A stretch of DNA of 64,000 nucleotides from Siphlonurus alternatus (GCA_949825025.1 OX463784.1:3391668-3455667), one strand, 5' to 3'; numbered from the stretch's first letter, positions 45,001-56,716 are shown. The notes: generated by a model from the sequence alone, not told the origin. Translations and numbers: made by a program.

Positions 45001-45300
45001 TATTTGATCGAAAACATTTAAGACGAATACAAACATCACGAAAACAATTTGACTGAAAATTTAATTGAACGAAAACATTTAAGACGAATAAAAAAATAAC
45101 GAAAACAATTTGACCGAAAGTTATTTGAACGAAAACATTTAAGACGAATCAAAAAATAACGAAAACAATTTGACCGAAAGTTATTTGAACGAAAACATTT
45201 AAGACGAATCAAAAAATAACGAAAACAATTTGACCGACAGTTATTTGAACGAAAACATTTAAAACGAATGGAAAAATCACGAATACAATTTGAACGAACG
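45001..45300 (+). repeat. 60-bp higher-order tandem repeat (4 x 15 bp)
   Basis: The successive 15-mers acgaaaacaatttga, ccgaaagttatttga, acgaaaacatttaag and acgaatcaaaaaata repeat as a block; two consecutive 60-bp blocks near 45121-45240 are almost identical. The complement occurs at 46080-46380. Confidence 0.88.
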
Positions 45301-45372
45301 CTATTGAACTGAAATAAAAAACACCGATGAAGAAAAATATTAGTAAAAAATTATAACAACATTTAAGGTATA

Positions 45373-45475
45373 ACCTGAGAATTTGTCTGTCAAGGTCAAG
45401 AGGCGTGGCTACACCTGCAAATCTGACAACACTGTTGCAATAGTAATGCGAATAAAAGATAAAAGAGCACGCTGT
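45373..45475 (+). pseudogene. Coding-like fragment inside the MULE-like element
   Basis: Reads ENLSVKVKRRGYTCKSDNTV then AIVMRIKDKRARCI and stop. In-frame homologue of the minus-strand frame at 1869-2291 (SENLSVKVTHKKRRGYTDNT). Synonymous-looking differences (gtagtaatg / ctagtaatg region) suggest both were once coding. Function unknown. Confidence 0.5.
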
Positions 45476-47272
45476 ATTTAATTATGTAATTTAAAAAGTG
45501 GTGAAAACAACCCCTAATGAGATAATGACCCTTACTACATGAAAAAATGATGCTATCAAAATTTTGATTATGCCATTGAAACGGACTTATTTTTTTATCC
45601 CATAGTTTGAATTTTTTGAATCCGAGCAAGTTAGTGATTTAATTTTTAGGGGTGAGGAAGCACCATTAAATACAGCGTGCTCTGAAAACCTTAAAAACTA
45701 ATTTTGGTGCAAATCGGCTAAAAATTTTTTATCAACTTAATTTAACATGGAAATCCCATAAGGAAGAAATGCAAATCGTGAATCAACCCCTAAAACGGCT
45801 GGAAATATTAATTTTAAAAATTGTTTATTACGTATATACATGTCAAAAGAATCTGGAACCCTTGGCTTTACGTATGCCAAATTTCAAATTTCTAGCTCAA
45901 AGTTAACCTGCCCAAATTTTAGCATGGGTTCGGAACACCATTTCTGGCTCATGCAGTCTGTATAGCTTCTTTATTGCATTCGTTTTAATTTAAAAAAAAA
46001 TTTTGGTTTAAATATGTTGTTTTAATTTTTTATTAATATTTTTCTTCATCGGTGTGTTTTATTTCGGTCCAATAGCGTTCGTTCAAATTGTGTTCGTAAT
46101 TTTCCCATTCGTTTTAAATGTTTTCGTTCAAATAACTGTCGGTCAAATTGTTTTCGTTCTTTTTTGATTCGTCTTAAATGTTTTCGTTTAAATAACTTTC
46201 GGTCAAATTGTTTTCGTTATTTTTTTATTCGTCTTAAATGTTTTCGTTCAAATAACTTTCGGTCAAATTGTTTTCGTTATTTTTTGATTCGTCTAAAATG
46301 TTTTCGTTCAAATAACTTTCGGCCAAATTGTTTTCGTGAATTTTTTATTTCGTTTTAAATGTTTTCGTTCTATTTTACTTTCGTTGTTTTCCAATTCGTT
46401 CAAATAACTATCGGCCAAATGGTTGTCGTGATTATTGAATTCGGCTAAAATGTTTTCGCTGTAAATGCTTTCGTGTTTTTTAAGTTTCGTTATAAATGCA
46501 TTCGCACATTTTCCATTTCGGTTAATTATACTTTCGTTTAAAATGTTTTCGTGTTAAATTACTTTCGTCCTTTTTGTTTTCGGTGTAATGCCTTTCGTAT
46601 AAATTGTTTTCGTTCTTTTATTTTTCGTTCTTTTGACGTAGACTCAAAAACGAGCTAGTTTTCAAGTTATTAATTTTTAAAGTTGACTAATATAACATGG
46701 AAATTCCATTTCTCCATGCATGTTAGAGAACTTTAAAAATTAATAACTCGAAAACTTTATAGCTCGTTTTTGTACACCTGATATTTTACCTACTGATAGG
46801 GGATGTAGAGGAGAATATTTTAAATTTTTTTTCATAATTTTTATGAATGGGATTTTTTTAGCATTGGGCCACTGATCCGTATTATCTCTTCCTTAACAAT
46901 CACGTTGCTAAATTAATTTACATGACTGATTTTTTTTTCGAAGCGACTCGATTGATGTAAAAATTGCGCAATTACTGTTAAATAATACGGCAGCCATATT
47001 TATTAAGTCCATTGATGGATAATTCACTTACAACAAGTGTGTCAAAAATGCAGTCTTGTGTAAACGCAGCTTAAAAGTTTCTTTCTCCCAACACATTCGA
47101 TGTATTAATCAACTATCGAAGCAAATTGAGTCATCCTAACGCCTTCATAAATAACCGACGTTATCTGTATGCCATAAATCTAGTCAAGAGGGGAGCGAAA
47201 ATAGAACATATAAAATATATATGAGAAATAAACTGCGTATACATAATATATGATATTGACAATATATTGTAC

Positions 47273-47393
47273 ACTCGTCGCCTTGGAAAATTTCCCACTT
47301 GCAGCCTTGTTAATCACCATGTTCTGTCTCATTCTTACGGGACATGGTGATTAACAAGGCTGCAAGTGAGAAATTTTCCAAGGCGATGACTGT
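47273..47393. mobile_element. Near-perfect hairpin MITE family L, copy 1
   Basis: cgccttggaaaatttcccac and gcagccttgttaatcaccat pair with the right arm almost without mismatch around a loop of about 20 nt. A diverged copy lies at 54078-54223 and a fragment at 25315-25375. Confidence 0.85.
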
Positions 47394-47445
47394 AATTTTA
47401 AACAGTAAGAGAATGTTATATTGTAGTGTTATTCCTATATATTAT

Positions 47446-47662
47446 AGTTAAAAAATTAAGTATTCAACTTATCCTTTACACGTCTAAACTTATAATCTTT
47501 TTACCTCAAAAACCCATCTTATTTCCTCTTCACTCAAAGTGAGGAAAGAAATTCTCGTATTTTTTCCTCTAAAATGGTGCAAAATAGAAAGAAATTAGAC
47601 AAGGAGAGAGCGTTATAATAAGTATAATAACGAATAAAAGATAAAATTTATTTCAACTCTCA
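47446..47662 (+). mobile_element. MITE family A, copy 16 (internal deletion)
   Basis: agttaaaaaattaagtattc to aaatttatttcaactctc. Confidence 0.8.
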
Positions 47663-48060
47663 ATTTAAAGCTTTGAGAGAGGAAGAAAGAGAGAGAATTT
47701 GATGTATTATATTTTGATTCCATTTAAACAAATTACCATTAGAATGAAAATGATAGCATAACATTTTTTTCTCGTTTTCTGCCATGCTAATTTATACAAA
47801 TGACTATTTAAACAGATAAGCACAAATCGTCAAATAATGAATGAAAATAAATATTATACGAGAAACAAAGTTGACTAATTTCATGCATATTTTTTTATGA
47901 CAAATTATTACAAAAACTGTGTATTATATGGAATGAAATACAAGTTTAACAAAGCATATAATAACAGGAGACGCAATTTGTAAAGAATCTTTAAAATTCT
48001 TCAAGTAGAAAATTTGATAACTTGTGTGCACTCGCTCATTTAATTATTAACAATAACATC

Positions 48061-48352
48061 ACCCTAGTTTAAAATTTTCATCTCCAACTCACCCGAGTTA
48101 AATTAAATTTCATCTTTTCTTCGCTATTAAGCTCTCCTCTCGTTTAATTCCTCATATTTTGCACCATTTTAGAGGAAAAAGAGGGGAAAAGGCGAGATTA
48201 TGTCTTTTTTTCCTTTTCTTGAGCATAAAATGTTAGAAATATTGTCTTCATTTCATCCTCACTTTGAGCGAAGAGGAAATGTGTGTTAGACATAAAAAGA
48301 TTAGGTTTAGACGTGTAAAGGATCAGTTGAAGACGAAATTTTCAATTAGGGC
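48061..48352 (-). mobile_element. MITE family A, copy 17, with a second end fragment
   Basis: 48061-48090 is a bare left end of an oppositely oriented copy (accctagtttaaaattttca). 48091-48352 is a full copy from acccgagttaaattaaattt to gacgaaattttcaattaggg. Confidence 0.8.
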
Positions 48353-48794
48353 ATCAGCTACACGTCTAAAACTAATCTTATTACCACTAAACACATCTTA
48401 TTTCCTCTTCGCTCAAAGTGAGGATGAAATGAATACAATATACTAACATTTTATGCTCAAGAAGGGGAAAAAGACGTAATTTTCTTCTTTTTTCCTCCAA
48501 AATGGTGCAAAATATGATGAGGATATTCGACGAGAGGAGAGCTGAATAGCGAATGAAGGTGGATTCACATGTCGATTTTTATCATGCAACGCGAATAATC
48601 CGCACTTGCTGTAACATTCATTGGCGGCCATATTTGGCGATTAAAAGAAAAAGAGCATCGTAATTAACGCGATTCCTGGCGAATTCGCCGCCACATAGGA
48701 TTTCAAAGCTTTTATTCACGTCAAAATCGCGTCGCATCGCCGTTGTCGCCATCTGAATCAGCCTTAAAAGATGAAATTTATTTCAACTCGGGTG
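48353..48794 (+). mobile_element. MITE family A, copy 18, interrupted by family G
   Basis: 48353-48553 (tacacgtctaaaactaatct ... gagagctgaatagcgaat) and 48769-48794 (gatgaaatttatttcaactc). The family G copy 48554-48768 (aaggtggattcacatgtcga to cgccatctgaatcagcctt) sits between them. Confidence 0.85.
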
Positions 48795-49034
48795 TACTTA
48801 AGTTGGTTCTCATCCTTTAAGTGAGCTACATGTAGACGTCCCCAGGTGATAGATCACCTCTCTGATGGAGTTTCGAAAGAACAACATCAAGACCAAAAGC
48901 TTCTTACGACGTGCAGGACGGTATATTGATTGATACAAAAACCAGCAACCATTAGCATTAGTAGAACTACGGAAAACAGACAAGATTTATTGCTCCTTTC
49001 GTCTCTGGCTAGAGCCAGTTTATACCAATGTTAA

Positions 49035-49464
49035 GGGGAATGTTGCACGGATCAGCTGATCGATGTAGTCCCGTTTGATTAACCTTAGCAAATTCACAAA
49101 AATTCTGAATTTTTTGAGAGAGAAATTCAAGTACCTAAAATTTCCTAAAAGCCACAGAAAAAAATCCAAAACGATTACTCGAGCCACTTTTTTACATTTA
49201 AATTTTTAGGATTTATATCACTGAACTATATAACGATCTATATACTATAGGGCTTTTCCATGGAAACCCAAATTAAAAAAAATATATATATATATACTTA
49301 AAAAAATCAGCTCATGTAATTGTTTTGAAATATTTCTTGCGGCTTTTATAGTATTAAAATCTGTCCCTAACAAATTTCAGAAATTTTGTCATATACTGCT
49401 AAAATTTACATGTTAATCAAATGGGACTACGTCGATCAAAATATTTTCGTGTTATTTTCCTCTT
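49035..49464. mobile_element. MITE family C, copy 3
   Basis: ggggaatgttgcacggatca and cgtgttattttcctctt; arms tgattaaccttagcaaattc and ttacatgttaatcaaatggg. Confidence 0.75.
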
Positions 49465-49515
49465 GAAAGATTTTGTACGCCAAAACCGCGTCGCATCGCA
49501 ATCGTTGCTCATGTG
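49465..49515. mobile_element. MITE family G, half (rest at 53857-53876)
   Basis: gccaaaaccgcgtcgcatcg to gttgctcatgtg; continues as catgtgaatttgccttta after the foldback element, showing that this MITE was its target. Confidence 0.8.
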
Positions 49516-50222
49516 CACTGAGAAAAATCTGGGATTGAGATAACACCAGCTCTTATATTAGTTTTTTCTAGTGTCGTCATTAATATAATAGTGTTTTAAG
49601 AAGTCAAATTTTATACTTCTCGTTACCCCAGACTTAGTGCAAAGCCTTCGGATGCAAATAACTCTAAAATATTTTTGTGAGCACTAAGCGGGGTTTTCCT
49701 TATTTCATTCATTAGAGTTGACAGGAGGAGAAGAGTTTTGATGACAATCACACAAACTTATACTTCAAATAACCCCAGGTAGAATGAATTGGAGCCCAAT
49801 AGATACCATAATCCACCACCAGAGCACACCACATTCGCTTTTTTATCAGCTGATGAGGGCATCCAAAATGTTAGTAATTAAATACCATTTCTGTTATAAT
49901 TACTATGCAGTTCTATTTGAAAATTATGTTTTTGTAATTGTTATTTTTGGGAGCATCTTTTTTTCCCCAAAGTCAATGATTATCAACTTAGAAGTTTTTA
50001 TATACCAAATTTACTGAATCTGGTAATCAGCCTGTCGAGGTGTAGTGGTTGCATGATGTAAATACAAAGGTGGCCAAACAAGCCTTAATTAACATGCAAT
50101 TAAAGTGAGATAATAATGTTAATAAGTTCGCACTAAAATACCACTGGCGCCAACTATCGGCAGTTGCCGCAACAAATCCTATCGCGAGTAGCTCGCGAGT
50201 TTGTTAACAACATTATCTCCAC

Positions 50223-50815
50223 ATTTTCCTCTTGAAAGATTTTGTACGCCAAAACCGCGTCGCATCGCAATCGTTGCTCATGTGCCACTGAGAAAACACT
50301 AGTGTGAAATCAAACCTGGATAGTGTAATAACTATGCTACCATAGATATGCTATAGCCGCTATCTAAGCTAGTGTTCTTTTTGACCCAGGCGTGGTGTTC
50401 TCGCGGTAGTATCGGGAGAATCCCAGGTAGTGAGTGAGGCGGAACCCAGCAGTTGGGATGCATATTAACCCACCGCGGGAGAGTGCGCTACTCCTGTCTG
50501 GCGTGGTAGCGAGTATTGCTTAATGTAACCTGGAGTGTATTCTATACTACGTATGATGCTACTGGGAGTCCAGCTAACCCATGCTATATTGTAAATTAAA
50601 GTATAATATTGGGGTTCAGCTACAGAAATAAATTAAAAATTTAAAAAAATATTTTATTTTTATTTCTTTATTATTAATCCGCAATTTATTTTACGTTATT
50701 AAAGTTTTACTGAAAGTAGGTAATTATTAATTGATTAAAAGTCGTTTACTGTACTTACCCCTCCTGGGATTCGAACCAGGCACCTCTAGCACCTGAAGCG
50801 GATGTCACAACCACT
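50223..50815. other. Anomalous insertion in the left arm of the foldback element
   Basis: Starts with a 75-bp copy of the element's own left flank and first bases (attttcctcttgaaag ... catgtgccactgagaaaa, duplicating 49455-49525), runs through an unknown GC-richer section (50390-50600) and a tRNA-like piece, then a second copy of arm sequence 50051-50222 follows (50816-50975). Confidence 0.6.
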
Positions 50816-50822
50816 CATGATG
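50755..50822 (-). repeat. tRNA-like sequence (pseudo-tRNA or SINE head)
   Basis: Minus strand: gagtggttgtgacatccgct (A-box-like), ttcaggtgctagagg, then tgcctggttcgaatcccagg (B box with a paired T arm). There is no good acceptor stem, so a functional tRNA gene is unlikely. Confidence 0.5.
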
Positions 50823-51504
50823 TAAATACAAAGGTGACCAATGTAAATTAATTAAAGTGAGATAAAAATGTTAATAAGTTCGCACTAAAATACCACTGGC
50901 GCCAACTATCGGCAGTTGCCGCAACAAATCCTATCGCGAGTAACTCGCGAGTTTGTTAACAACATTATCTCCACATCGCGAGCTCAATTGAGAGTTCATA
51001 TTACTATGAAATAACTATTTAAGACATAAAAAAATAAATAAAACGTTCAATTTCCTTATAAAATTGTATTTTCCTTCAATACAATGTGTATATATGCGCG
51101 TACGTGTATAGGTACCTAGCAACACGAAAAAAGTACATTACCCAACGTTGCTTTTCATTCGGAAGAACACTTTTATTTTATTTATTCCAAATAAATCACG
51201 CTTTTCACACACATTATAAACACTCTGCACAAATCTAAATATATTTAGGATACACCTCCATTGCTACAGAAGGTTCTATATCGTATTGTTTCACGCGAAA
51301 ATATTATAAAACATCACGTATGATATGGCGAGTGACTTTTTGGCGGCATTGCAGCCATCGTAACTGCCGTAACTGGCCGAAGTTAGCCGAACAGGTGAAC
51401 GGCGAAGAGGAGTTGATGCGGCAACAGCGCAAAGCTGGAGTCGGCTGGACGGGGGACGGGGGAGCAGGGGAAGTGATTCAAGAGGGAATGAAGTCAAGTG
51501 AGAC

Positions 51505-52006
51505 CAGTGATGCAACGCTTCGCGAAGCTTCGCGCGAAATTTCGCTAGTTTCGCGAATATTCGCGAAGTTCGCAAGCCAAGTTTCGCGAAAGTTTCGCGC
51601 GAAACTTCGCGAAATTGATATATTTGAATTTTCCGCTCTACTTTTTCGAATCGTATTTAATGAATACGCCGTTTTTCTTCCTAATTTTACTTTATAATGA
51701 CAGGTTTAATTGCATAAATGAATTAAAAAAGAGTTCTATTTAATTTATTAGATATAAAAGAATTTATTTATTTTTTATTAATTTTAAAAATTACTTTTAA
51801 TTATTTTTTAAATCATTTAACACATTCGAGGTTAGACAGGTCATGAAAGGAGCCATTTTATCTTGTTTTCTTAATTTTTTGATGAATATATGAAAAATCG
51901 CATTGCGACAGTCATTTTTTAATTTCGCGAAATTTTCGCGAATATTCGCGCGAATGTTTCGCGAAAGTTTCGCACACCATGTTTCGCGCGAAGTTTTGCA
52001 TCTCTG
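51505..52006. mobile_element. hAT-type MITE nested in the foldback element
   Basis: The 8-bp direct repeat AGTGAGAC flanks it (51497-51504, 52007-52014). Ends cagtgatgcaacgcttcgcg and the complement of cagagatgcaaaacttcgcg. Both subterminal regions are crowded with TTCGCGAA motifs. An 8-bp duplication with CAGNG termini is diagnostic of hAT elements. Confidence 0.92.
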
Positions 52007-54077
52007 AGTGAGACAGACAGCTGATACGACTTTGATACTTTTGACAACAATGACAACTGTGAATTTTAAAATTATTAAAAAACTAACAATATAAGTTCCT
52101 TTTGCAATGAATAATAAAAATAAAATAATTTTGCAATGAAAGATTTGGTAAGTATTATACTATGATGAGGAGTGTCATGCAATATATATACATACTCATA
52201 TTATATATATACCATACACGTCTTTATGCATAATAATTACCAAACAAATTTAGTGTTGTTATGCTGGGTGTGTACTGTACAGTATATGTTGTCATACTGT
52301 ATGCATACAGTAGTATAGTTACACTATATTCGTATGATATGATACCATATGCATATGCATTATGCTTACTGTGTATCTACCATAATTGTATGCATATTAT
52401 GAAGTTTGAATTTTATTTTACACAGTTTCAAAAAAAAAAAAATCCTATGCATATTGGACAATTAATAATTGGTTTTATTAACAATTTTTACACTTTACAA
52501 TTCTTTCTTGATTTATATATTATATTATTTTTTAACAAATAACATACATTTTTTCCAGAAAATTCGAGAAGCATGGAAAAGTCAATGAAGTCAGAACAAT
52601 TTCTAAACCTGCCTCTACTTAATTGTAAATATAACTTTTATATGCTTCTTAATACAAATATAACCCTTAAAAGCGACACATGCTTCTCGTCTTCACTTCC
52701 CCTGCTCCCCCGTCCAGCTTTGCGCTGTTGCCGCATCGACTCCTCTTCGCCATTCGCCAGTTACAATGACTGCAATGCCGCCAAAAAGTCACTCACCATA
52801 TCATACGTGATGTTTTATAATATTTTCGCGTGAAACAATACAATATAGAACCTTCTGTAGCAATGGAGGTGTATCCTAAATATATTTAGATTTGTGCAGA
52901 GTGTTTATAATGTGTGTGAAAAGCGTGATGTATTTGGAATAAATGAAATAAAAGTGTTCTTCCGAATGAAAAGCAACGTTGGGTAATGTACTTTTTTCGT
53001 GTTGCTAGGTACCTATACACGTACGCGCATATATACACATTGTATTGAAGGAAAATACAATTTTATAAGGAAATTGAACGTTTTATTTATTTTTTTATGT
53101 CTTAAATAGTTATTTCATAGTAATATGAACTCTCAATTGAGCTCGCGATGTGGAGATAATGTTGTTAACAAACTCGCGAGCTACTCGCGATAGGATTTGT
53201 TGCGGCAACTGCCGATAGTTGGCGCCAGTGGTATTTTAGTGCGAACTTATTAACATTATTATCTCACTTTAATTGCATGTTAATTAAGGCTTGTTTGGCC
53301 ACCTTTGTATTTACATCATGCAACCACTACACCTCGACAGGCTGATTACCAGATTCAGTAAATTTGGTATATAAAAACTTCTAAGTTGATAATCATTGAC
53401 TTTGGGGAAAAAAAGATGCTCCCAAAAATAACAATTACAAAAACATAATTTTCAAATAGAACTGCATAGTAATTATAACAGAAATGGTATTTAATTACTA
53501 ACATTTTGGATGCCCTCATCAGCTGATAAAAAAGCGAATGTGGTGTGCTCTGGTGGTGGATTATGGTATCTATTGGGCTCCAATTCATTCTACCTGGGGT
53601 TATTTGAAGTATAACTTTGTGTGATTGTCATCAAAACTCTTCTCCTCCTGTCAACTCTAATGAATGAAATAAGGAAAACCCCGCTTAGTGCTCACAAAAA
53701 TATTTTAGAGTTATTTGCATCCGAAGGCTTTGCACTAAGTCTGGGGTAACGAGAAGTATAAAATTTGACTTCTTAAAACACTATTATATTAATGACGACA
53801 CTAGAAAAAACTAATATAAGAGCTGGTGTTATCTCAATCCCAGATTTTTCTCAGTGCATGTGAATTTGCCTTTATGGTTTTATGTAATTAACAGATAGCC
53901 GCCAAACGCACCGGTCAGTATGGTCAAATTCTCATCTATTTGCTGATTGGGTCGCTCTTATTAAGTTGGAGGGAGTTGACAAGGGTCAAGGGTTCGTATA
54001 AAACTCTGCAGCCCCGTGTATTCGTTTTATGCCCTTCAGATCTCTATTTACCTCGAAAATCTTTATATATAGAGTGT

Positions 54078-54223
54078 ACAATCGTCGCCTCGGAAAATTT
54101 CCTTCGCCCATAATTGTTAATAAGAATAATCATGCATACCCCATAAGAATATCACAGGACCTGGTAATTAACAAGACTGAAGGTTGGAATTTTTTTCCAA
54201 GGTAATGAGTGTACCTTGAAAAT
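54078..54223. mobile_element. MITE family L, copy 2
   Basis: gtacaatcgtcgcctcggaa at the left and ttttccaaggtaatgagtgtac at the right, diverged from 47273-47393. Confidence 0.6.
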
Positions 54224-54323
54224 ATTTCTGTACACTCTATTCCAATAAATATATCCGATGTCTTATAATCGGATATTTACTTTGAATTAGAGTGTGCTGA
54301 AACGAATGCATGGTTGATCGGAT

Positions 54324-54451
<128 letters not shown>

Positions 54452-54714
54452 TATGATGTAGGCCGTGCAGCTATATGCAGCTATATATAGGGTTTCATTT
54501 CCTTAAGCGATTTCTCCCCAAAATTCTGGTGAATTTTTGTGGCAAGCAGCCAGCCTTAAATAAAATTTTCAATCTCGTAAATATCACAGCCATGATGGTA
54601 TGCAGCCAACCTTTGACCTTAACTGGAAAAATTCATTTCATATTATGTATGAACGCTGTTTGCAACAAAGTAAATTGTACAGTACAATCTTTCACCCTGT
54701 ATCAAAGTCTTCTG

Positions 54715-54975
54715 CTCGTTGTTAGTAAACAAAGTATTGTTGTGTAATGTCTGTCGCGTGAAAGGAAAACCATGGAACAGTTATTGATTTACATGTTAAA
54801 TTTTGAAAATGACCGTTAATTATGAAGTTGAAACGGTTAACTAGCGCCAACAATGCCATTTCGTTTTCTGCTCTGGTGGCAAAATTAGGCATTACGTCGT
54901 CCCATGTTTAACAATGAAAAAGGCTTCATGTGACAGACATTATAAACAATGGTTTGTTATAACCATTGCGAGTAG
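54715..54975 (+). mobile_element. Repeat family K, copy 3
   Basis: tcgttgttagtaaacaaagt, gaccgttaattatgaagttg, gctctggtggcaaaattagg and cattgcgagtagaagatttt. The last 100 bp of the window (from about 63900) hold another partial copy. Confidence 0.7.
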
Positions 54976-54999
54976 AAGATTTTGCACCTTAGAATATAT

Positions 55000-55830
55000 C
55001 CCCAATAGATGGCATAGCATCAAATTGTTAAACCATTTCCAAAATTTTATTTGCTAATTAAAATACTAATTTGATATTTTAATACAATTGTGAAGCATTT
55101 AGAAGTACAAAATAGCTCTGGTATAAATTTTCAAGTCTATTAAGGTATACAATGTTACACACTCTAATATTTGTGTTATACTTTATGTGTTATAATAATA
55201 ATAATAATAATAATAATATATACAGCTAGTACGCATAAAACGTATTATATAGTTTAGATAAAAAATTAAGGAGGTATGGTGGTTGGAGTTCTTATAATTC
55301 AGGGAAAAGGGAGGGGGGGTCTAAAAAATCTCATGCATTTATATTATTCTTATATTTTCCATAAAATGGCAACCTACTAGACCATGCAAACGTATAAGGA
55401 TAGCGTTACGAGATTATTGGGTTGCCTACTTACAGGATAAAGCTCAGGTGTTTACCTCCCCTCCCTTCCCCTCATGTTGGATTGGTTCCCCTACAGGTGG
55501 CTTTTAACAGGTAAAAGAAAGTCACAAAGAAAATGTACAATACATAAACTTAAAGGAATAGACCCGAAGCGAGGATTATACAGTGCATGGGTCCAACATC
55601 ACCCGAGTCAGTCAGGCAGGTAATACGATTTGTGACGTCAGTTCGGAGGAGGACGCCAGGTAAAGAAAGGTTTGTCAATAGTAAAGGATGTGAATGGAGA
55701 CGAATATTGGAATATTTTTTTTTTAATAAAATGATCTGTTTTACAAAAATAAATTATTTACTTCATTATTAATTTATTTCACTCATCCTTTCCTTTAAGT
55801 TTTTATGGTACAATATTTACATGGGTTATA
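55000..55830. other. Stretch without assigned genes
   Basis: Contains a (TAA)n run at 55191-55218 and a G-rich tract at about 55308. A 61-codon frame at 55587 has no recognisable content. Confidence 0.4.
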
Positions 55831-55835
55831 ATTTT

Positions 55836-56252
55836 CAGCTTGCGACAAGAATTATATATGCGCAATTGCTGTAACATCCATTGGTGACCATTTTTGGCGA
55901 TTAAAAAGAGCGTTCAATGCAATGCTCGACATTCTCAATGAATCTGCTTGCGGTATAGGATCTTCATAGATTGTGCGTCAAAATCGCATCACATCGCCTT
56001 TTCCGCTCATGAAAATCTACCTTTTAAGACGGATTCAGATAGCAACAATGGCGATGCGATGCGATTTTGTCACACAAGTTGTGAAATCCTATATGCGACA
56101 AGCGAATTCGTCATTGCGGTGACGAATATCGCGTTAAATTGCAATGCTCTTTTTTTTAATCGCCAAATATGGCCGCCAATGAATGTTACAGCAAGTGCGC
56201 AATATTCGCTTCGTGTCGCACGATAAAAATCACCATGTGAATCCGCCTTTAG
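55836..56252. mobile_element. Two adjacent MITE family G copies in opposite orientation
   Basis: 55836-56027 (attgctgtaacatccattgg ... catgaaaatctacctttt) and 56033-56252 (gacggattcagatagcaaca ... accatgtgaatccgccttt). Confidence 0.75.
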
Positions 56253-56453
56253 ATCCTCTTTTTTCCCTCTGCTGTTACCATGCATGTAAATTTAACGACT
56301 TGTACTTTTTAATATTGACGCTTGCATCTCATTTACTGTGCTACAGAAATGTGAAGGCTTGAAATGGTGTGCATTGCTCCGGTTAGTCCTGGCTGTGGTT
56401 ATAATGATCCACGTCATACAGGAAAATGGATAAATTTCATGAAACTTTTACTG

Positions 56454-56716
56454 CCCTAGTTGAAAAATTACGTCTTCAATTCATCTAAACCTTATCCTTT
56501 TACAATCTAAAACACATCTTATTTCCTCTTCGCTCAAAGTGAGTATGAAATGAAGACAACATTTCTAACATTTTTTGCTCGAATTAAGACGAGGGAAATA
56601 TGCATATTCTCGTCTTTTCACCTCTTTTTTCCCTCTGAAATGGTGTGAAAAAAGAGGAAATTAGACGAGAGGAGAGCTTAATAACGAATAAAAGACGAAA
56701 TTAATTTTAACTCGGG
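56454..56716 (+). mobile_element. MITE family A, copy 19
   Basis: ccctagttgaaaaattacgt to aattaattttaactcgggg. Confidence 0.85.

Larger units (their letters stand above)
44732..46644. mobile_element. MULE-like foldback element with 10-bp target duplication
   Basis: The direct repeat caaaaacgag flanks the element (44722-44731, 46645-46654) and is single in other family D copies. Termini contain acgtcaaaacaacgaaaa and the complement of acgtcaaaagaacgaaaa. Long inner arms consist of 15-bp units built on acgaaaa, with a 60-bp higher-order period on the left (45001-45300) and the complement on the right (46060-46600). The middle (45360-46030) is unique and holds a coding-like stretch related to 2040-2130. 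Long inverted ends, a 9-10 bp duplication and a foreign-looking interior fit Mutator-like (Pack-MULE-type) elements; no transposase is present. Confidence 0.75.
44598..46892. mobile_element. MITE family D, copy 4, split by a 1.9-kb element
   Basis: TTAA-flanked. Left half ggtagagataacacggatca to atatcaggtatacaaaaacg; right half acgagctagttttcaagtta to ggatccg-type end tgatccgtattatctcttcc. The insertion at 44732-46644 duplicated caaaaacgag. Confidence 0.85.
49516..53856. mobile_element. 4.3-kb foldback-type DNA transposon with 6-bp target duplication
   Basis: Terminal inverted repeat begins cactgagaaaaatctgggat; the right end is its complement ending ctcagtg. CATGTG is duplicated at 49510-49515 and 53857-53862. 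The right arm (52697-53856) is about 1.16 kb. The left arm is the same sequence split into 49516-50222 and 50976-51474 by an insertion. Arms are almost identical where compared (for example one difference in about 260 bp at the ends). No transposase is present; the 77-codon frame found in both arms is just part of the repeat. The architecture resembles foldback/Galileo-type elements, but the superfamily cannot be settled by eye. Confidence 0.88.

Noticed and set aside
46164..46358. 64-codon frame with a repeating IRLKCFRSNNFRSNCFR pattern
   Set aside because: Translation of the 60-bp higher-order repeat.
49784..50017. 77-codon frame, with an identical one on the minus strand at 53355-53588
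   Set aside because: Duplicated because it lies in the arms of the foldback element; hydrophobic AT-rich translation with no domain.
50390..50600. GC-richer segment considered as a small nuclear RNA
   Set aside because: Read against the U1, U4 and U5 patterns I remember; no match to their conserved blocks.
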